Below are positions 49,628 to 57,788 of a stretch of DNA of 64,000 nucleotides, in pieces. Source of the DNA: Amycolatopsis eburnea. Its GTDB lineage: Bacteria; Actinomycetota; Actinomycetes; Mycobacteriales; Pseudonocardiaceae. A program made the translations under genes and the position numbers. The stretch's first letter is position 1; each line of letters begins with the position of its first letter. The DNA is taken from the NCBI RefSeq assembly GCF_003937945.1, contig NZ_RSEC01000055.1, positions 62,001 through 126,000 of the forward strand, in the 5' to 3' direction. Below the pieces are notes generated by a model. It made no database searches. It saw nothing but the letters and a program-made list of their open reading frames with translations, and was not told the origin of the DNA.

Positions 49628-52600
49628 CTAGAGGGTGATCTTGTCGACGTTCGGGCCGCCGTTGGCGGTCGTCGCGGTCGCCTTGATCTGGGAGGTGCCC
49701 GCCGGCAGCGTGACCGGGACCGTGACCGTCTGCCACGTGTCCCAGTTGCCGGTGCCGCCGAAGGCCACCCCGGACGCCACCTTCGTACCGTTGACCGAGA
49801 TGTCCATCGGGCGGTTCGTCGTGGTGCCGTTGGCGAACCGCAGGACGACGTTCGCCGGTCCCGCCGCGGCCGCGGTCACGGTGAACTCCACCGCGCTGCC
49901 GGTCGCGTTGTCGTAGTTGACGAACCCGGTGCCCGTGTAGCCCAGGTGGTTGGACTCCGCGACGCCGTTGATGATCGTCGCGTCCTCGGCCTGGTAGTCG
50001 GCAGGCGTCCCGGGGCCCGCCGTGCCGTCCGCCGGGATCGTCTTCGTCCCGGTGTTCCAGCCCGCGACCCGCACGGACGGCTTGGCGCCCTTGAGGTCCG
50101 CGGTCCGGTACGTCGCCGTCAGCGTGGCCGACTCACCCGGCCAGAGGCTGACCTGGTTGTCGGTCCACCGCACCGGCAGCACCGGCGCGCCCGCCGCGCC
50201 GACCACGTGCGCGTCGACGAAGAACGCCGGCACCTTGCCGGACGCCGGGTTCGTCAGCGTCACCTTGGTGGTCGTGGTGCCGTCGGCGTTCGCCGTCGAG
50301 GTGGCGGTCGACCCCAGCGATACCTGGGCGAGGCCGTTCAGCCCGGACAGGTCCGCGTAGGCCGACTGCGGCGTGTAGTACCAGTCGCTCGCGCCCCAGT
50401 TCAGCGTGTCGGCCTTGGTGGACAGCCAGTACACGTTGCGGCTGACCTCCTTGCCCGAGGAGTCGGTGAGCACCAGCTTCGCCAGGTACGTCGTCGACAG
50501 CCCGCTCACCGAGCCGATGGTCAGCGCGGTCGTCTTCGCGCCGTCGCCGCCCACGGACACGGCCTTCGACTGGTCGTACTTCGCGGTCCCGTCCAGGTTG
50601 AACAACTGCACGCGGGCGGTGAGGCCCGACGCCGCGTCGTGGTTGTGGTTGACCACCACGACGGACTTCGTGTCGTACGAGTACTGGATGTGCAGCGGCT
50701 CGTTCGCCTTCTTGGCCCCGAAGTAGGAGCCGTTCTGGTCGAGGTAGGCGTCGAACAGCTGCCAGTGCAGCGACGTCCAGCCGCTGTTGAGCATCCAGTA
50801 GATGATCCCGGTGGCCGGGTTCGTGCCGTCGCTGAAGTTGCGCGAGTGCGACTCGAACTCGGCGCGCACGTTCTCGTACTGCGCCAGCTGCGCCTTCCGG
50901 ACGTAGTCGTCGAGGCTCGCGGGCTTGCCGTAGCGGTTGGTGAGCGCGTCACCGAAGAGCTTCAGGTTGCCGAACGTCGAGGACGAGGACCGGTGGTACT
51001 GCGTGGCCGACGGATTCTTCCACAGCGTGTCCAGCTCACCGGCCGACATCATCCGCTTGAGCGTGTCCATGGTCGGGATGTCCGGCCCGGCACTGGTTTC
51101 GGAGTTGAAGCTCCACGCGCCGCCGAGGTCGCTGTGCGCCTTGTCGTACCAGTAGTTCGGCGGGACGTAGTCGTACGGCCCGTTCATCTTCATGCCGGAC
51201 GACCCGAGCTGCGGCGACGACTTCGCCGACGCGGCCGGGACCACCGGGGTGGGCCAGTCCGCGGCGCTCAGCGCGTCGAGGTAGTTCTTCTCGATCGTCG
51301 CGTCGGGCGCGAAGTCGCTGCCGATGAGGAAGGAGATGACGCTCGGGTGGTCGCGCAGCCGCTCGGCCTCCGCGGTCATCGACGCCTTCGCGACCGGGTA
51401 GTCCGCGGCCGTCCACGGGTCACCCTTCTCCTCGCCGTTGACCTGGCCCTCCCACTTGTCGCAGCACTCCCAGCCGGGCAGCGTCAGCACGCCCATCCGG
51501 TCGGCGAGGTCGAAGAACTCGTCCGGCTCGATGTGCCCCTCCAGGCGCACGGTGTTGAGCCCGAGGTCCTTGACGTAGGCCAGCTTGTCGGCCGCGTACT
51601 GCTCGTTCCAGCGCAGGAACAGGTCCGGCGAGTAGCCGCCGCCCTTGATCAGCAGCGGGCGCCCGTTGATCGTGTACGCCCGGCCGCCGCTGGAGTTCTT
51701 GTTCGCCGTCACCGTGCGCACGCCGAAGCTGGAGTGCGAGGTGTCCGACGCCGTCCCGCCGACGGCCGCGGTCAGGTCGAGGTCGTAGAGCGGCTGCCCG
51801 CCCATCCCGGCAGGCCACCAGACCTGCGGGTTGTCGATCCCGATCACCGGGAAGGTGACGGTCTTCTTCTCCTTGGCAGCCAGGGAGATGGTCTGGCTGA
51901 TCGGTTTGCCGGCGACCGTGCCGGAGACGGTCGTGGACACGGCGGCCGCGGAGTCGTTGCGGACGTCGGCCTTCACCGTCAGGTCGGCGTGGGACAGGCC
52001 GGTCAGCTTCGTCACGACGTGGCCGCCGCGCAGCGCCACCGGGCCGCTGCGCCGGACGAGGACGTCCCGCACGATGCCCATGTTCTGGTCCGGCGGGGTC
52101 TGGGCCCAGTCGATCCAGCCCATCGACAGGTCCTTGTTCGGGTCGTTCGGGTAGACCTTGAACGCGACGCTGTTCGTGCCCGCCTTCACCAGCGAGGTGA
52201 TGTCGAGGTCGTGGCGCGTGTAGGCGCCGGTGACCTGCGTCTTGTCGGCGACGCGCGTCCCGTTGACCCAGACGTCGGCCTTGGACAGCACGCCGCTGAA
52301 GTCGAGGTAGGTCCGCTGGGTGGTGTCGGCGACGGTGAGGTCGGTGCGGTACCACCACGGGACCTGGAAGTCCGCGACCGGCACGTTCTTCATGTTCGTC
52401 GAGTAGAACGGGTCGGCGTACTTGCCGTTGGCCAGCAGGCCGGCGTAGACGGTCGAGCGCGGGCCGACCGGGTACCAGCCGGACGTGTTGTACCCCGGCT
52501 TGGAGACCGCCGAGTCGTCGCTGACCTGCGCCGACGTCTGGATCAGGAAGCCGGGGACGGCGGTGGCCGGGCTCGCGGCCGCGACCGTCGCTCTCGCCTG

Positions 52601-52702
52601 CTCCTGCCCGGTGGCGGCGGGGGTGGCCGCCCCGCTCACCGCGACGGCCAAGGCGACCGCCGACAGCAGCGTCGTCCGTGTTCTTCTCTGCCGATGACTC
52701 AC
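49628..52702 (-). CDS. csxA: Exo-beta-D-glucosaminidase, GH2 with C-terminal CBM35
   Basis: A 1024-residue secreted enzyme that removes glucosamine from the non-reducing end of chitosan. Signal peptide about 1-32 (LLSAVALAVAVSGAA). GH2 sugar-binding and immunoglobulin-like domains precede a TIM barrel with acid/base Asp463 in LIGSDFAPD and nucleophile Glu535 in SFNSETSAG. The 72-residue spacing equals that of Asp469 and Glu541 in Amycolatopsis orientalis CsxA. A CBM35 begins near 890 (YQAEDATI). GTG 52702 has ribosome site GGAGG. A dyad upstream resembles chitosanase operators. Confidence 0.93.
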   Translation of the reverse strand: MSHRQRRTRTTLLSAVALAVAVSGAATPAATGQEQARATVAAASPATAVPGFLIQTSAQVSDDSAVSKPGYNTSGWYPVGPRSTVYAGLLANGKYADPFYSTNMKNVPVADFQVPWWYRTDLTVADTTQRTYLDFSGVLSKADVWVNGTRVADKTQVTGAYTRHDLDITSLVKAGTNSVAFKVYPNDPNKDLSMGWIDWAQTPPDQNMGIVRDVLVRRSGPVALRGGHVVTKLTGLSHADLTVKADVRNDSAAAVSTTVSGTVAGKPISQTISLAAKEKKTVTFPVIGIDNPQVWWPAGMGGQPLYDLDLTAAVGGTASDTSHSSFGVRTVTANKNSSGGRAYTINGRPLLIKGGGYSPDLFLRWNEQYAADKLAYVKDLGLNTVRLEGHIEPDEFFDLADRMGVLTLPGWECCDKWEGQVNGEEKGDPWTAADYPVAKASMTAEAERLRDHPSVISFLIGSDFAPDATIEKNYLDALSAADWPTPVVPAASAKSSPQLGSSGMKMNGPYDYVPPNYWYDKAHSDLGGAWSFNSETSAGPDIPTMDTLKRMMSAGELDTLWKNPSATQYHRSSSSTFGNLKLFGDALTNRYGKPASLDDYVRKAQLAQYENVRAEFESHSRNFSDGTNPATGIIYWMLNSGWTSLHWQLFDAYLDQNGSYFGAKKANEPLHIQYSYDTKSVVVVNHNHDAASGLTARVQLFNLDGTAKYDQSKAVSVGGDGAKTTALTIGSVSGLSTTYLAKLVLTDSSGKEVSRNVYWLSTKADTLNWGASDWYYTPQSAYADLSGLNGLAQVSLGSTATSTANADGTTTTKVTLTNPASGKVPAFFVDAHVVGAAGAPVLPVRWTDNQVSLWPGESATLTATYRTADLKGAKPSVRVAGWNTGTKTIPADGTAGPGTPADYQAEDATIINGVAESNHLGYTGTGFVNYDNATGSAVEFTVTAAAAGPANVVLRFANGTTTNRPMDISVNGTKVASGVAFGGTGNWDTWQTVTVPVTLPAGTSQIKATATTANGGPNVDKITL

Positions 52703-52745
52703 TAGCGCGCCTCCTAGGCACCGCGGCGGCGAGGGACGGGTTTTC

Positions 52746-52764
52746 GTTAGTAAAGTTCCCTAAC
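52746..52764. promoter_or_regulatory. Putative chitosan-responsive operator of csxA
   Basis: GTTAGTAAA-G-TTCCCTAAC is a dyad with 7 of 9 matched arms, 44 bases before the csxA start. Its form recalls operators of actinomycete chitosanase genes controlled by CsnR-type repressors; the link is from memory of that family. Confidence 0.5.
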
Positions 52765-52816
52765 AATTGCGGACGATCGTAGCGGGCCGATCACGCGGAG
52801 AACAGGGGCGTTTCGG

Positions 52817-54049
52817 TCAGACCCGGGCCGCCTGCCACGCCGCCGCGGCACGCAGGGCCAGCAGGAGCGGCAGGGAGCCGTCCTCCCAAAGCCGTTGAGG
52901 AAGTGCCTCGCTGAGCGGGACACCGTCGGCCAGCGCGGCGCCGATCGCGGCGAGGTCGACGTCGAAGAGCGTCAGGCCGGCGCTGTAGAGCCGCTCGCCG
53001 CTGACCGGCCGGCGCCGGGCGACCTCTGCGCTGTCGACGGCCAGCTCGGTGAGCCCGAAGAACTCCGGCTTGGCGCCGCGGTCCATCCAGCGGGCGAACC
53101 CGACGACCTTCGTCCCGCGGACGTCGTCGGGCGTGAGGCCGCTTTCCTCGCACAGCTCGCGCTCCATCCCGGCGCGGACCGCGGTGTGCAGCAGGCGTCG
53201 CGCGCCGCCGTCCGGCGTGCGCAGGTCGCGCGGTTCGAGCGAGCCGCTGCCCGACGGCGCGAGCAGCAGTCCGCTCACGGCGTTGAGCGCCGACTGCCGG
53301 ACGGTGACGAGCTTGCCGTCGGTGGTGAACGCGACCGTGGAGACGCCGACGTGGTCGGCCAGTGAGCTGCTGCTCAGCTCGCGCAGCGCGCCCGCGGAGT
53401 CGGTGAGCTCGGCCTTGCGCAGGTCGTACTCCTCGCCGGTGCCGGTGCGGGTGATGCGCAGGGTGCCGAGCTCGTTCGAGCAGACGGCGTCGAAGAACCG
53501 GGCGCGGTGCAGCCGGATCGGCGCGGGCCGCGCCCCGGCGGCGGGCAGCGGGTCGCCGCGCATGCCGACGACGGGGCCGTTGAACAGCAGCCGGCCGCGG
53601 GCCCGCAGCGGGAGGACGTGCGGCGCGGTCGCCTTGAGCGACGCCGGCAGCCGGTAGGGCTCCTCGGCGACCTCGATGGTGTGCCGCCCGGTCCAGAGGT
53701 CGCGGTCGATCGCGGCGCTGACCAGCGCGGTTCCCCGGGCGGGCACGGCGACGTACTCGGCTTGCGGGTACGCCGACGGCGGCGGCAGCTCCGCGGTGGG
53801 GAAGGGCGCGGCGATGGTCGTGAACTCGAACCCGGCCCACCGGCGGCGCAGCAGCCGCACGTCCCGGGTGAAGGTGGTGACGCCGAGAGCGAGCGCGACG
53901 ACCGAGAGCACCACGCCGATCGCGCTCGGCAGGATGGTGACGACCCCGAGCAGCACCCCGAGCCCCGACGCGGCGAGCGGCCATTCCCGGGCGCCGAGGA
54001 AGCCGAGGTAGTCCGCCTTGGCCCGGGCGCGGCGCGTCAGTTTTCCCAT
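52817..54049 (-). CDS. Membrane protein with a divergent Nudix box
   Basis: A 410-residue protein. Two membrane spans (about 27-65) follow a basic N-terminus; a long cytosolic or outside alpha-beta region follows. RELCEESGL (about residue 300) fits the C-terminal half of the Nudix box, REUxEExGU, but the upstream Glu position is Thr, so the box is incomplete. I do not recognise a named family. The start is ATG 54049; GTG 54067 is possible. The gene stands alone between csxA and ychJ. Confidence 0.68.
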   Translation of the reverse strand: MGKLTRRARAKADYLGFLGAREWPLAASGLGVLLGVVTILPSAIGVVLSVVALALGVTTFTRDVRLLRRRWAGFEFTTIAAPFPTAELPPPSAYPQAEYVAVPARGTALVSAAIDRDLWTGRHTIEVAEEPYRLPASLKATAPHVLPLRARGRLLFNGPVVGMRGDPLPAAGARPAPIRLHRARFFDAVCSNELGTLRITRTGTGEEYDLRKAELTDSAGALRELSSSSLADHVGVSTVAFTTDGKLVTVRQSALNAVSGLLLAPSGSGSLEPRDLRTPDGGARRLLHTAVRAGMERELCEESGLTPDDVRGTKVVGFARWMDRGAKPEFFGLTELAVDSAEVARRRPVSGERLYSAGLTLFDVDLAAIGAALADGVPLSEALPQRLWEDGSLPLLLALRAAAAWQAARV

Positions 54050-54093
54050 CGCCGCACTGTTTAGCACGACGGCGGCGGTGCGCGGGACGGGTT

Positions 54094-54474
54094 TCAGGCT
54101 TCGGCGTCGAGGTAGACCCAGTGGCCGTCGTCACGCCGGAAGCGGCTGTTCTCCTCCAGGACCCCGTCGCGCCCGCGGTGGCGGTAGTGCGCCCGGAACT
54201 CGACCGTGCCCTCGGCGTGCAGCAGGCCCCCGCCGGTGCGCCCGAGGATCTCCAGCCGAGTCCACTCCTGACCGGGATCGAGGTCCAATCGCCGCGGCCG
54301 GGTGTCCGGGTGCCAGGTCCGCAGCAGATACGCGGTGTCGCCGACGGCGAAGGCACTGAACCGCGACCGCATCAGCAGTTCGGCCGTCGGCGCGGCGAGC
54401 GCCCCGGTGTGGAACCGGCCGCAGCAGGCGGCGTAGGACTCGGCGAGACCACACGGGCAGGGGGCGGGAGGCAC
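54094..54474 (-). CDS. YchJ-family protein with SEC-C type cysteines
   Basis: A 126-residue protein. CPCGLAESYAACCGRFH is the zinc-binding SEC-C-like motif, followed by the NTF2-like YchJ domain (RSRFSAFAVGDTAYLLRTWH). Function is unknown in all organisms, though a metal-dependent role is assumed. The start is GTG 54474. It lies 32 bases after rnhA and is probably co-transcribed with it. Confidence 0.9.
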   Translation of the reverse strand: MPPAPCPCGLAESYAACCGRFHTGALAAPTAELLMRSRFSAFAVGDTAYLLRTWHPDTRPRRLDLDPGQEWTRLEILGRTGGGLLHAEGTVEFRAHYRHRGRDGVLEENSRFRRDDGHWVYLDAEA

Positions 54475-54506
54475 CGGGGAATTGTGCCACGACCGTCCAA
54501 TGGGGA

Positions 54507-54968
54507 CTAACCGGCGTTGACCGGCTTCCCGCTCTCCCGCGCCTCTTGCGCCCCGCGCACCGCCAGCCGGTCGGCCCGCTCGTTCTCCGGGTGGCCCGCG
54601 TGACCCTTCACCCACAGCCATTCGACCTGGTGCTCGCCGATCGCTGCGTCGAGGCGTTGCCAGAGGTCCGCGTTCTTGACCGGTTCGCGTGCCGCCGTCT
54701 GCCAGCCGTTGTTCTTCCAGCGGGGCAGCCACTGCGTGATGCCGTTGCGCACGTACGTGCTGTCGGTGAACACGCGCACCTGCGACGGCCGCGTCAGGGT
54801 CTCCAGTGCCCGGATCGGGGCGGTCAGCTCCATCCGGTTGTTCGTCGTCGGCGTGGCTTCGCCGCCGTACAGCTCGCGCTCGTGCTTGCCGTAGCGCAGC
54901 ACCGCGCCCCAGCCGCCCGGTCCGGGGTTCCCGCTGCACGCGCCGTCGGTGTAGATCTCCACGTCCAC
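54507..54968 (-). CDS. rnhA: Ribonuclease HI
   Basis: A 153-residue enzyme that cuts the RNA strand of RNA-DNA hybrids. Active-site carboxylates: Asp in [12 protein letters not shown], Glu in NNRMELTA, Asp in VFTDSTYV and Asp in NERADRLA; the catalytic-loop His is in [12 protein letters not shown] 54968 is the first start of the fold and a TAGGGT box lies six bases before it. Length and motifs are standard for a bacterial type 1 enzyme. Confidence 0.95.
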   Translation of the reverse strand: MDVEIYTDGACSGNPGPGGWGAVLRYGKHERELYGGEATPTTNNRMELTAPIRALETLTRPSQVRVFTDSTYVRNGITQWLPRWKNNGWQTAAREPVKNADLWQRLDAAIGEHQVEWLWVKGHAGHPENERADRLAVRGAQEARESGKPVNAG

Positions 54969-54974
54969 GCGGTG

Positions 54975-54980
54975 ACCCTA
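54975..54980 (-). promoter_or_regulatory. -10 box of rnhA, predicted leaderless
   Basis: TAGGGT on the minus strand, six bases before GTG 54968. Confidence 0.45.
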
Positions 54981-55054
54981 TCGGTTCCGGTGCTCGCCCA
55001 ACGCCGCCACGCCGGGTTACGGTGGGCATCCGGAGCGGAGCGGGGATCGGGGCG

Positions 55055-55762
55055 ATGAACGGGCACGACGACACGGCGGACGGGGCGCTCCTGGCCTACC
55101 TCGCCGACGCCGATCGCGAGTACCTGCTCGCCAGGGGCACCCGGCGGCGGTTCCGGGCGAACGACGTCGTGCTCATGGAAGGCGACCCCTCCGACCACGT
55201 CCACGTGCTGGTTTCCGGCTGGGTACGGGTTTCCGCGATCGTCGAGGACGGCCGCGAGGTGCTCTTCGGGCTCCGCGGCCCCGGCGAGGTGCTCGGCGAC
55301 CTCGCGGCCGTGACCGGGCGCCCGCGCACGGCGTCGGTCCGCGCGATCGAACCCTGCACCGTCTTCCAGCTGACCGGCGCGCAGTTCATCGACGTCCTGC
55401 ACGCCCGGCCCGAGATCGCCATCGCGACGATCAAGACCGTCGCGGCCCGGCTCCGCAACGCCGAGTCCGCCAGGGTCGATTCGGCGGCCCTCGACGTCAC
55501 CCGGCGGGTCGCGGTGCACCTGCTCCGGCTGGCCGAAGAGCACGGGCGGTCCGTCCCGGAGGGCGTGGTCATCGAGGCCGCGCTTTCGCAGACCGACATC
55601 GCCGCCCAGGTCGGCGCCGCCCGGCGGACCGTCGCCCGCGCGCTGCGCGTGCTGCGCGAGCGCGGGATCGTCGAGACCGGCCGTCGCCGGATCCTCATCC
55701 GCAAGCTGCGCGTGCTGCAGGCCTTCGCCCGTTCTGAGCCAAACGGCACACAAGGGCAGTGA
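55055..55762 (+). CDS. Crp/Fnr-family regulator
   Basis: A 235-residue regulator: a cyclic-nucleotide-binding beta-roll (1-120) with the phosphate cassette GDLAAVTGRPRTASV, keeping the Arg that contacts cyclic phosphate; a dimer helix; and an HTH_Crp domain (ALSQTDIAAQVGAARRTVAR). So it could bind cAMP or cGMP. ATG 55055 follows GATCGGGGC. It ends at a strong terminator and is upstream of a tiny ORF and a pair including a cyclase-like protein, which hints at a nucleotide-signalling cluster. Confidence 0.92.
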   Translation: MNGHDDTADGALLAYLADADREYLLARGTRRRFRANDVVLMEGDPSDHVHVLVSGWVRVSAIVEDGREVLFGLRGPGEVLGDLAAVTGRPRTASVRAIEPCTVFQLTGAQFIDVLHARPEIAIATIKTVAARLRNAESARVDSAALDVTRRVAVHLLRLAEEHGRSVPEGVVIEAALSQTDIAAQVGAARRTVARALRVLRERGIVETGRRRILIRKLRVLQAFARSEPNGTQGQ

Positions 55763-55800
55763 CAGCGGGCATCTGACGACCGCCGCGACCCGGCGATGCT

Positions 55801-55845
55801 GGAACCCGGCCGGGAAATGAATGCGATGCCCCCGGCCGGGATTCC
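55801..55845 (+). terminator. Terminator of the Crp gene
   Basis: GGAA-CCCGGCCGGG pairs with CCCGGCCGGG-TTCC (14 pairs, one bulged A), followed by CCTTTT. Confidence 0.75.
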
Positions 55846-55995
55846 CTTTTCGAACGAGGCAGGGGAGTGCTCGTCCGGAACGTCTCGGCAGGTTTTCGGC
55901 CCAGGTGAAATCGGCCTTTTCCCGCGGCGGCCGGAAACGCGCCGGAACCCGCCACTGCCCGCCTCGGCCTGGGTGCTGCGATGAGGAGGTGTGTG

Positions 55996-56040
55996 ATGGA
56001 AAGCCACTCGATCTGGGCCCTGATCTTCGGGGCCCGCTGA
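55996..56040 (+). CDS. Tiny ORF MESHSIWALIFGAR, possible leader or signal peptide
   Basis: A 14-codon frame with a near-ideal ribosome site GAGGAGGTG five bases from ATG; an in-frame ATG at 55981 would add five residues. It lies between the Crp-gene terminator and a 14-pair hairpin that begins 14 bases after its stop, in the 430-base gap 55763-56192. It has a hydrophobic centre and an Arg end. It could be an attenuation leader for the next operon, a free peptide or a RiPP-like precursor; no family is recognised. Confidence 0.5.
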   Translation: MESHSIWALIFGAR

Positions 56041-56054
56041 GCCCGCGGTGGGAA

Positions 56055-56091
56055 CCCGGCCGGCCGGCACGCGGGGGGCCGGCCGGCCGGG
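56055..56091 (+). terminator. Perfect 14-pair hairpin after the tiny ORF
   Basis: CCCGGCCGGCCGGC (56055-56068) pairs with GCCGGCCGGCCGGG (56078-56091). Placed 14 bases past a short ORF, it has attenuator geometry. Confidence 0.75.
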
Positions 56092-56192
56092 CATTCCGCT
56101 GATCGCGTGTCCGGGATTTGTCACGTCACCGCCGCCCGTGACCGCTGGTAATGTCGGCAGCTCTTTCCACCGGCGGCGCGGAAGGGGGTGGG

Positions 56193-57158
56193 ATGACGTC
56201 GGAGAACTCGTTCCCGTTCGTGCGCGAACTGAACGAACTGCGCCGCGGCCGCGGGCTCGACGCGGCCGACCTGCACCAGCGGATCGGCCCCTGCCTGCGG
56301 GCGGCCTGCGAGATCGCCGACGACGACCCGCCCGCCGCCGCGCGGCACAAGGTCGTGCTGCGGCTGACCGAGCTGTGCGGGCGGCTGCCCGCGGACCTGC
56401 GGCTCGCCGCGCTGGCGGCTCTCGGCCTGCACGAAGAGGCGGCCGGCGAGTTCCTCGACCGGCGGATCTCCTGGCTGGCCAGCGTCCTCGACCGCGACCC
56501 GCGCACCGCGCGCCGTCGCATCGACCTCGCGTTCCGCCGGCTCGACGAGCTGCTCGGCGCGCCCGCGCGCGAGCGCGACCTGCACCCGCTCGCCGGCTGG
56601 TACGTCGAGTCGATGAAAGCCGTGCTCCGGCTCGACCGCGACGCGCCGGACGTGCAGGAGGAACGCCGGATCGTCGCGGAGGTCGACGAGCTCGACGAGC
56701 TGGTGCTGTCGTTCAGCGTCCCCGCCGTGCCGGGCCTCGACCCGGTGCCCGCCATCGCCGCGGACGTGCTGTTCGGCGGTGAGATCGTCGAAGCGCGCCA
56801 GGTTTCGGCGAGCCACGCCCAGTTCGTCATGCGGCTGCCCAGCCCGTTGCGGCTCGGGCAGCGCCACGAATACGGCATCCGCTTCGCGCCGCAGCGCTCT
56901 TCGCTGCGGCCGTACTACGTCATGACCCCGTTGCGCCGCTGCGAGAAGTTCTCGGTGCGGGTGCGGTTCGACCGCGACGCGCCGCCGTCGCGGGTGTGGC
57001 GGCTCAACGGCGTGCCCGGCCGCGTGATCGACGACGGCACCGACTCCGGCGACGCGCTGACGGTCAACAGCCTCGGCGAGGTCGGGCTCGAGTTCCACGA
57101 CCTGCACCAGGGGCTCAGCTACGGGCTCCAATGGTCGTCCGATCCCGGCGGGGACTGA
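56193..57158 (+). CDS. Conserved unknown protein: helical N-terminus and beta-rich C-terminus
   Basis: A 321-residue protein. The first 115 residues are helical and begin with FVRELNELRRGRGLDAADL, like the start of several actinobacterial regulators that carry a helix-turn-helix, then RIGPCLRAACE and LPADLRLAALAALGL. The C-terminal 150 residues are beta-rich with tyrosine and arginine patches (FAPQRSSLRPYYVMTPLRRC). No membrane span is seen. ATG 56193 has ribosome site GAAGGGGG; a TAATGT -10 candidate is at 56149. The cyclase-like gene follows after seven bases, so they form a unit. Function unknown. Confidence 0.75.
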   Translation: MTSENSFPFVRELNELRRGRGLDAADLHQRIGPCLRAACEIADDDPPAAARHKVVLRLTELCGRLPADLRLAALAALGLHEEAAGEFLDRRISWLASVLDRDPRTARRRIDLAFRRLDELLGAPARERDLHPLAGWYVESMKAVLRLDRDAPDVQEERRIVAEVDELDELVLSFSVPAVPGLDPVPAIAADVLFGGEIVEARQVSASHAQFVMRLPSPLRLGQRHEYGIRFAPQRSSLRPYYVMTPLRRCEKFSVRVRFDRDAPPSRVWRLNGVPGRVIDDGTDSGDALTVNSLGEVGLEFHDLHQGLSYGLQWSSDPGGD

Positions 57159-57165
57159 CCCGGCC

Positions 57166-57768
57166 GTGCGCACCGACCCGGTGACCGCGACCGTCGTCCG
57201 GCTCGGGATCGTCGCCCCGAGCCGGGGCCGGACCGCTCGCGCGGTGCACCTCGGCGTCACGCTCGACGCGGTGCTGGACGAGGTGTTCGAACGCGTCCCG
57301 GTGCCCTACCGCACGCCGACCTGGTTCCGCCGCGCCGAGGGCGACGCCACGACGTTGATCATCCCGCCGACGGTGCCGCGCGGCTGGATCGCGGCGGACC
57401 TCGTCGCGCTGCTCGCCGGGGCGCTGCGGCGGCGCAACCGCCACCTCAACGAGTTCGGCAAGCTCCGGCTGCGGGTGGCCGCCGACCACGGCGACGTCGT
57501 GCTGCGCCCGCCCCACTTCGGCGGCGCGGCGGTGGCGCTGGCGACGTGGCTGTGCGCGGCCGAGGAGCTGAAGGCGGCGATCGCGGCGGCACCGGAGCTG
57601 GACCTGCTGCTGATCGTCTCCGACCGCTTCCACACCGCCATCGCCGACGACCCCGGCTACCGGCGGATCGTCGTCCCGGCCGGCGGCGAGCGCGAAATCG
57701 CGTGGCTCGGCGGTCCGGATACTGGGACGCGGAATACCGGCACCGGCGGCGGGTTGGCACCGTCGTAG
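57166..57768 (+). CDS. Class III cyclase-like domain protein, probably inactive
   Basis: A 200-residue protein. NEFGKLRLRVAADHGDVVLR, then HFGGAAVALATWLCAAEELKAAI and LDLLLIVSDRFH follow the order of class III nucleotide-cyclase homology domains found in actinobacterial signalling proteins. The two metal-binding Asp residues are not in place, so cyclisation is unlikely. Start GTG 57166, seven bases after its partner; next gene DUF1684 starts 20 bases on. With a Crp-type regulator 1.4 kb upstream, a nucleotide-sensing role is tempting but unproved. Confidence 0.65.
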   Translation: MRTDPVTATVVRLGIVAPSRGRTARAVHLGVTLDAVLDEVFERVPVPYRTPTWFRRAEGDATTLIIPPTVPRGWIAADLVALLAGALRRRNRHLNEFGKLRLRVAADHGDVVLRPPHFGGAAVALATWLCAAEELKAAIAAAPELDLLLIVSDRFHTAIADDPGYRRIVVPAGGEREIAWLGGPDTGTRNTGTGGGLAPS

Positions 57769-57788
57769 CCGATCGGAAGGGGCCCGCG

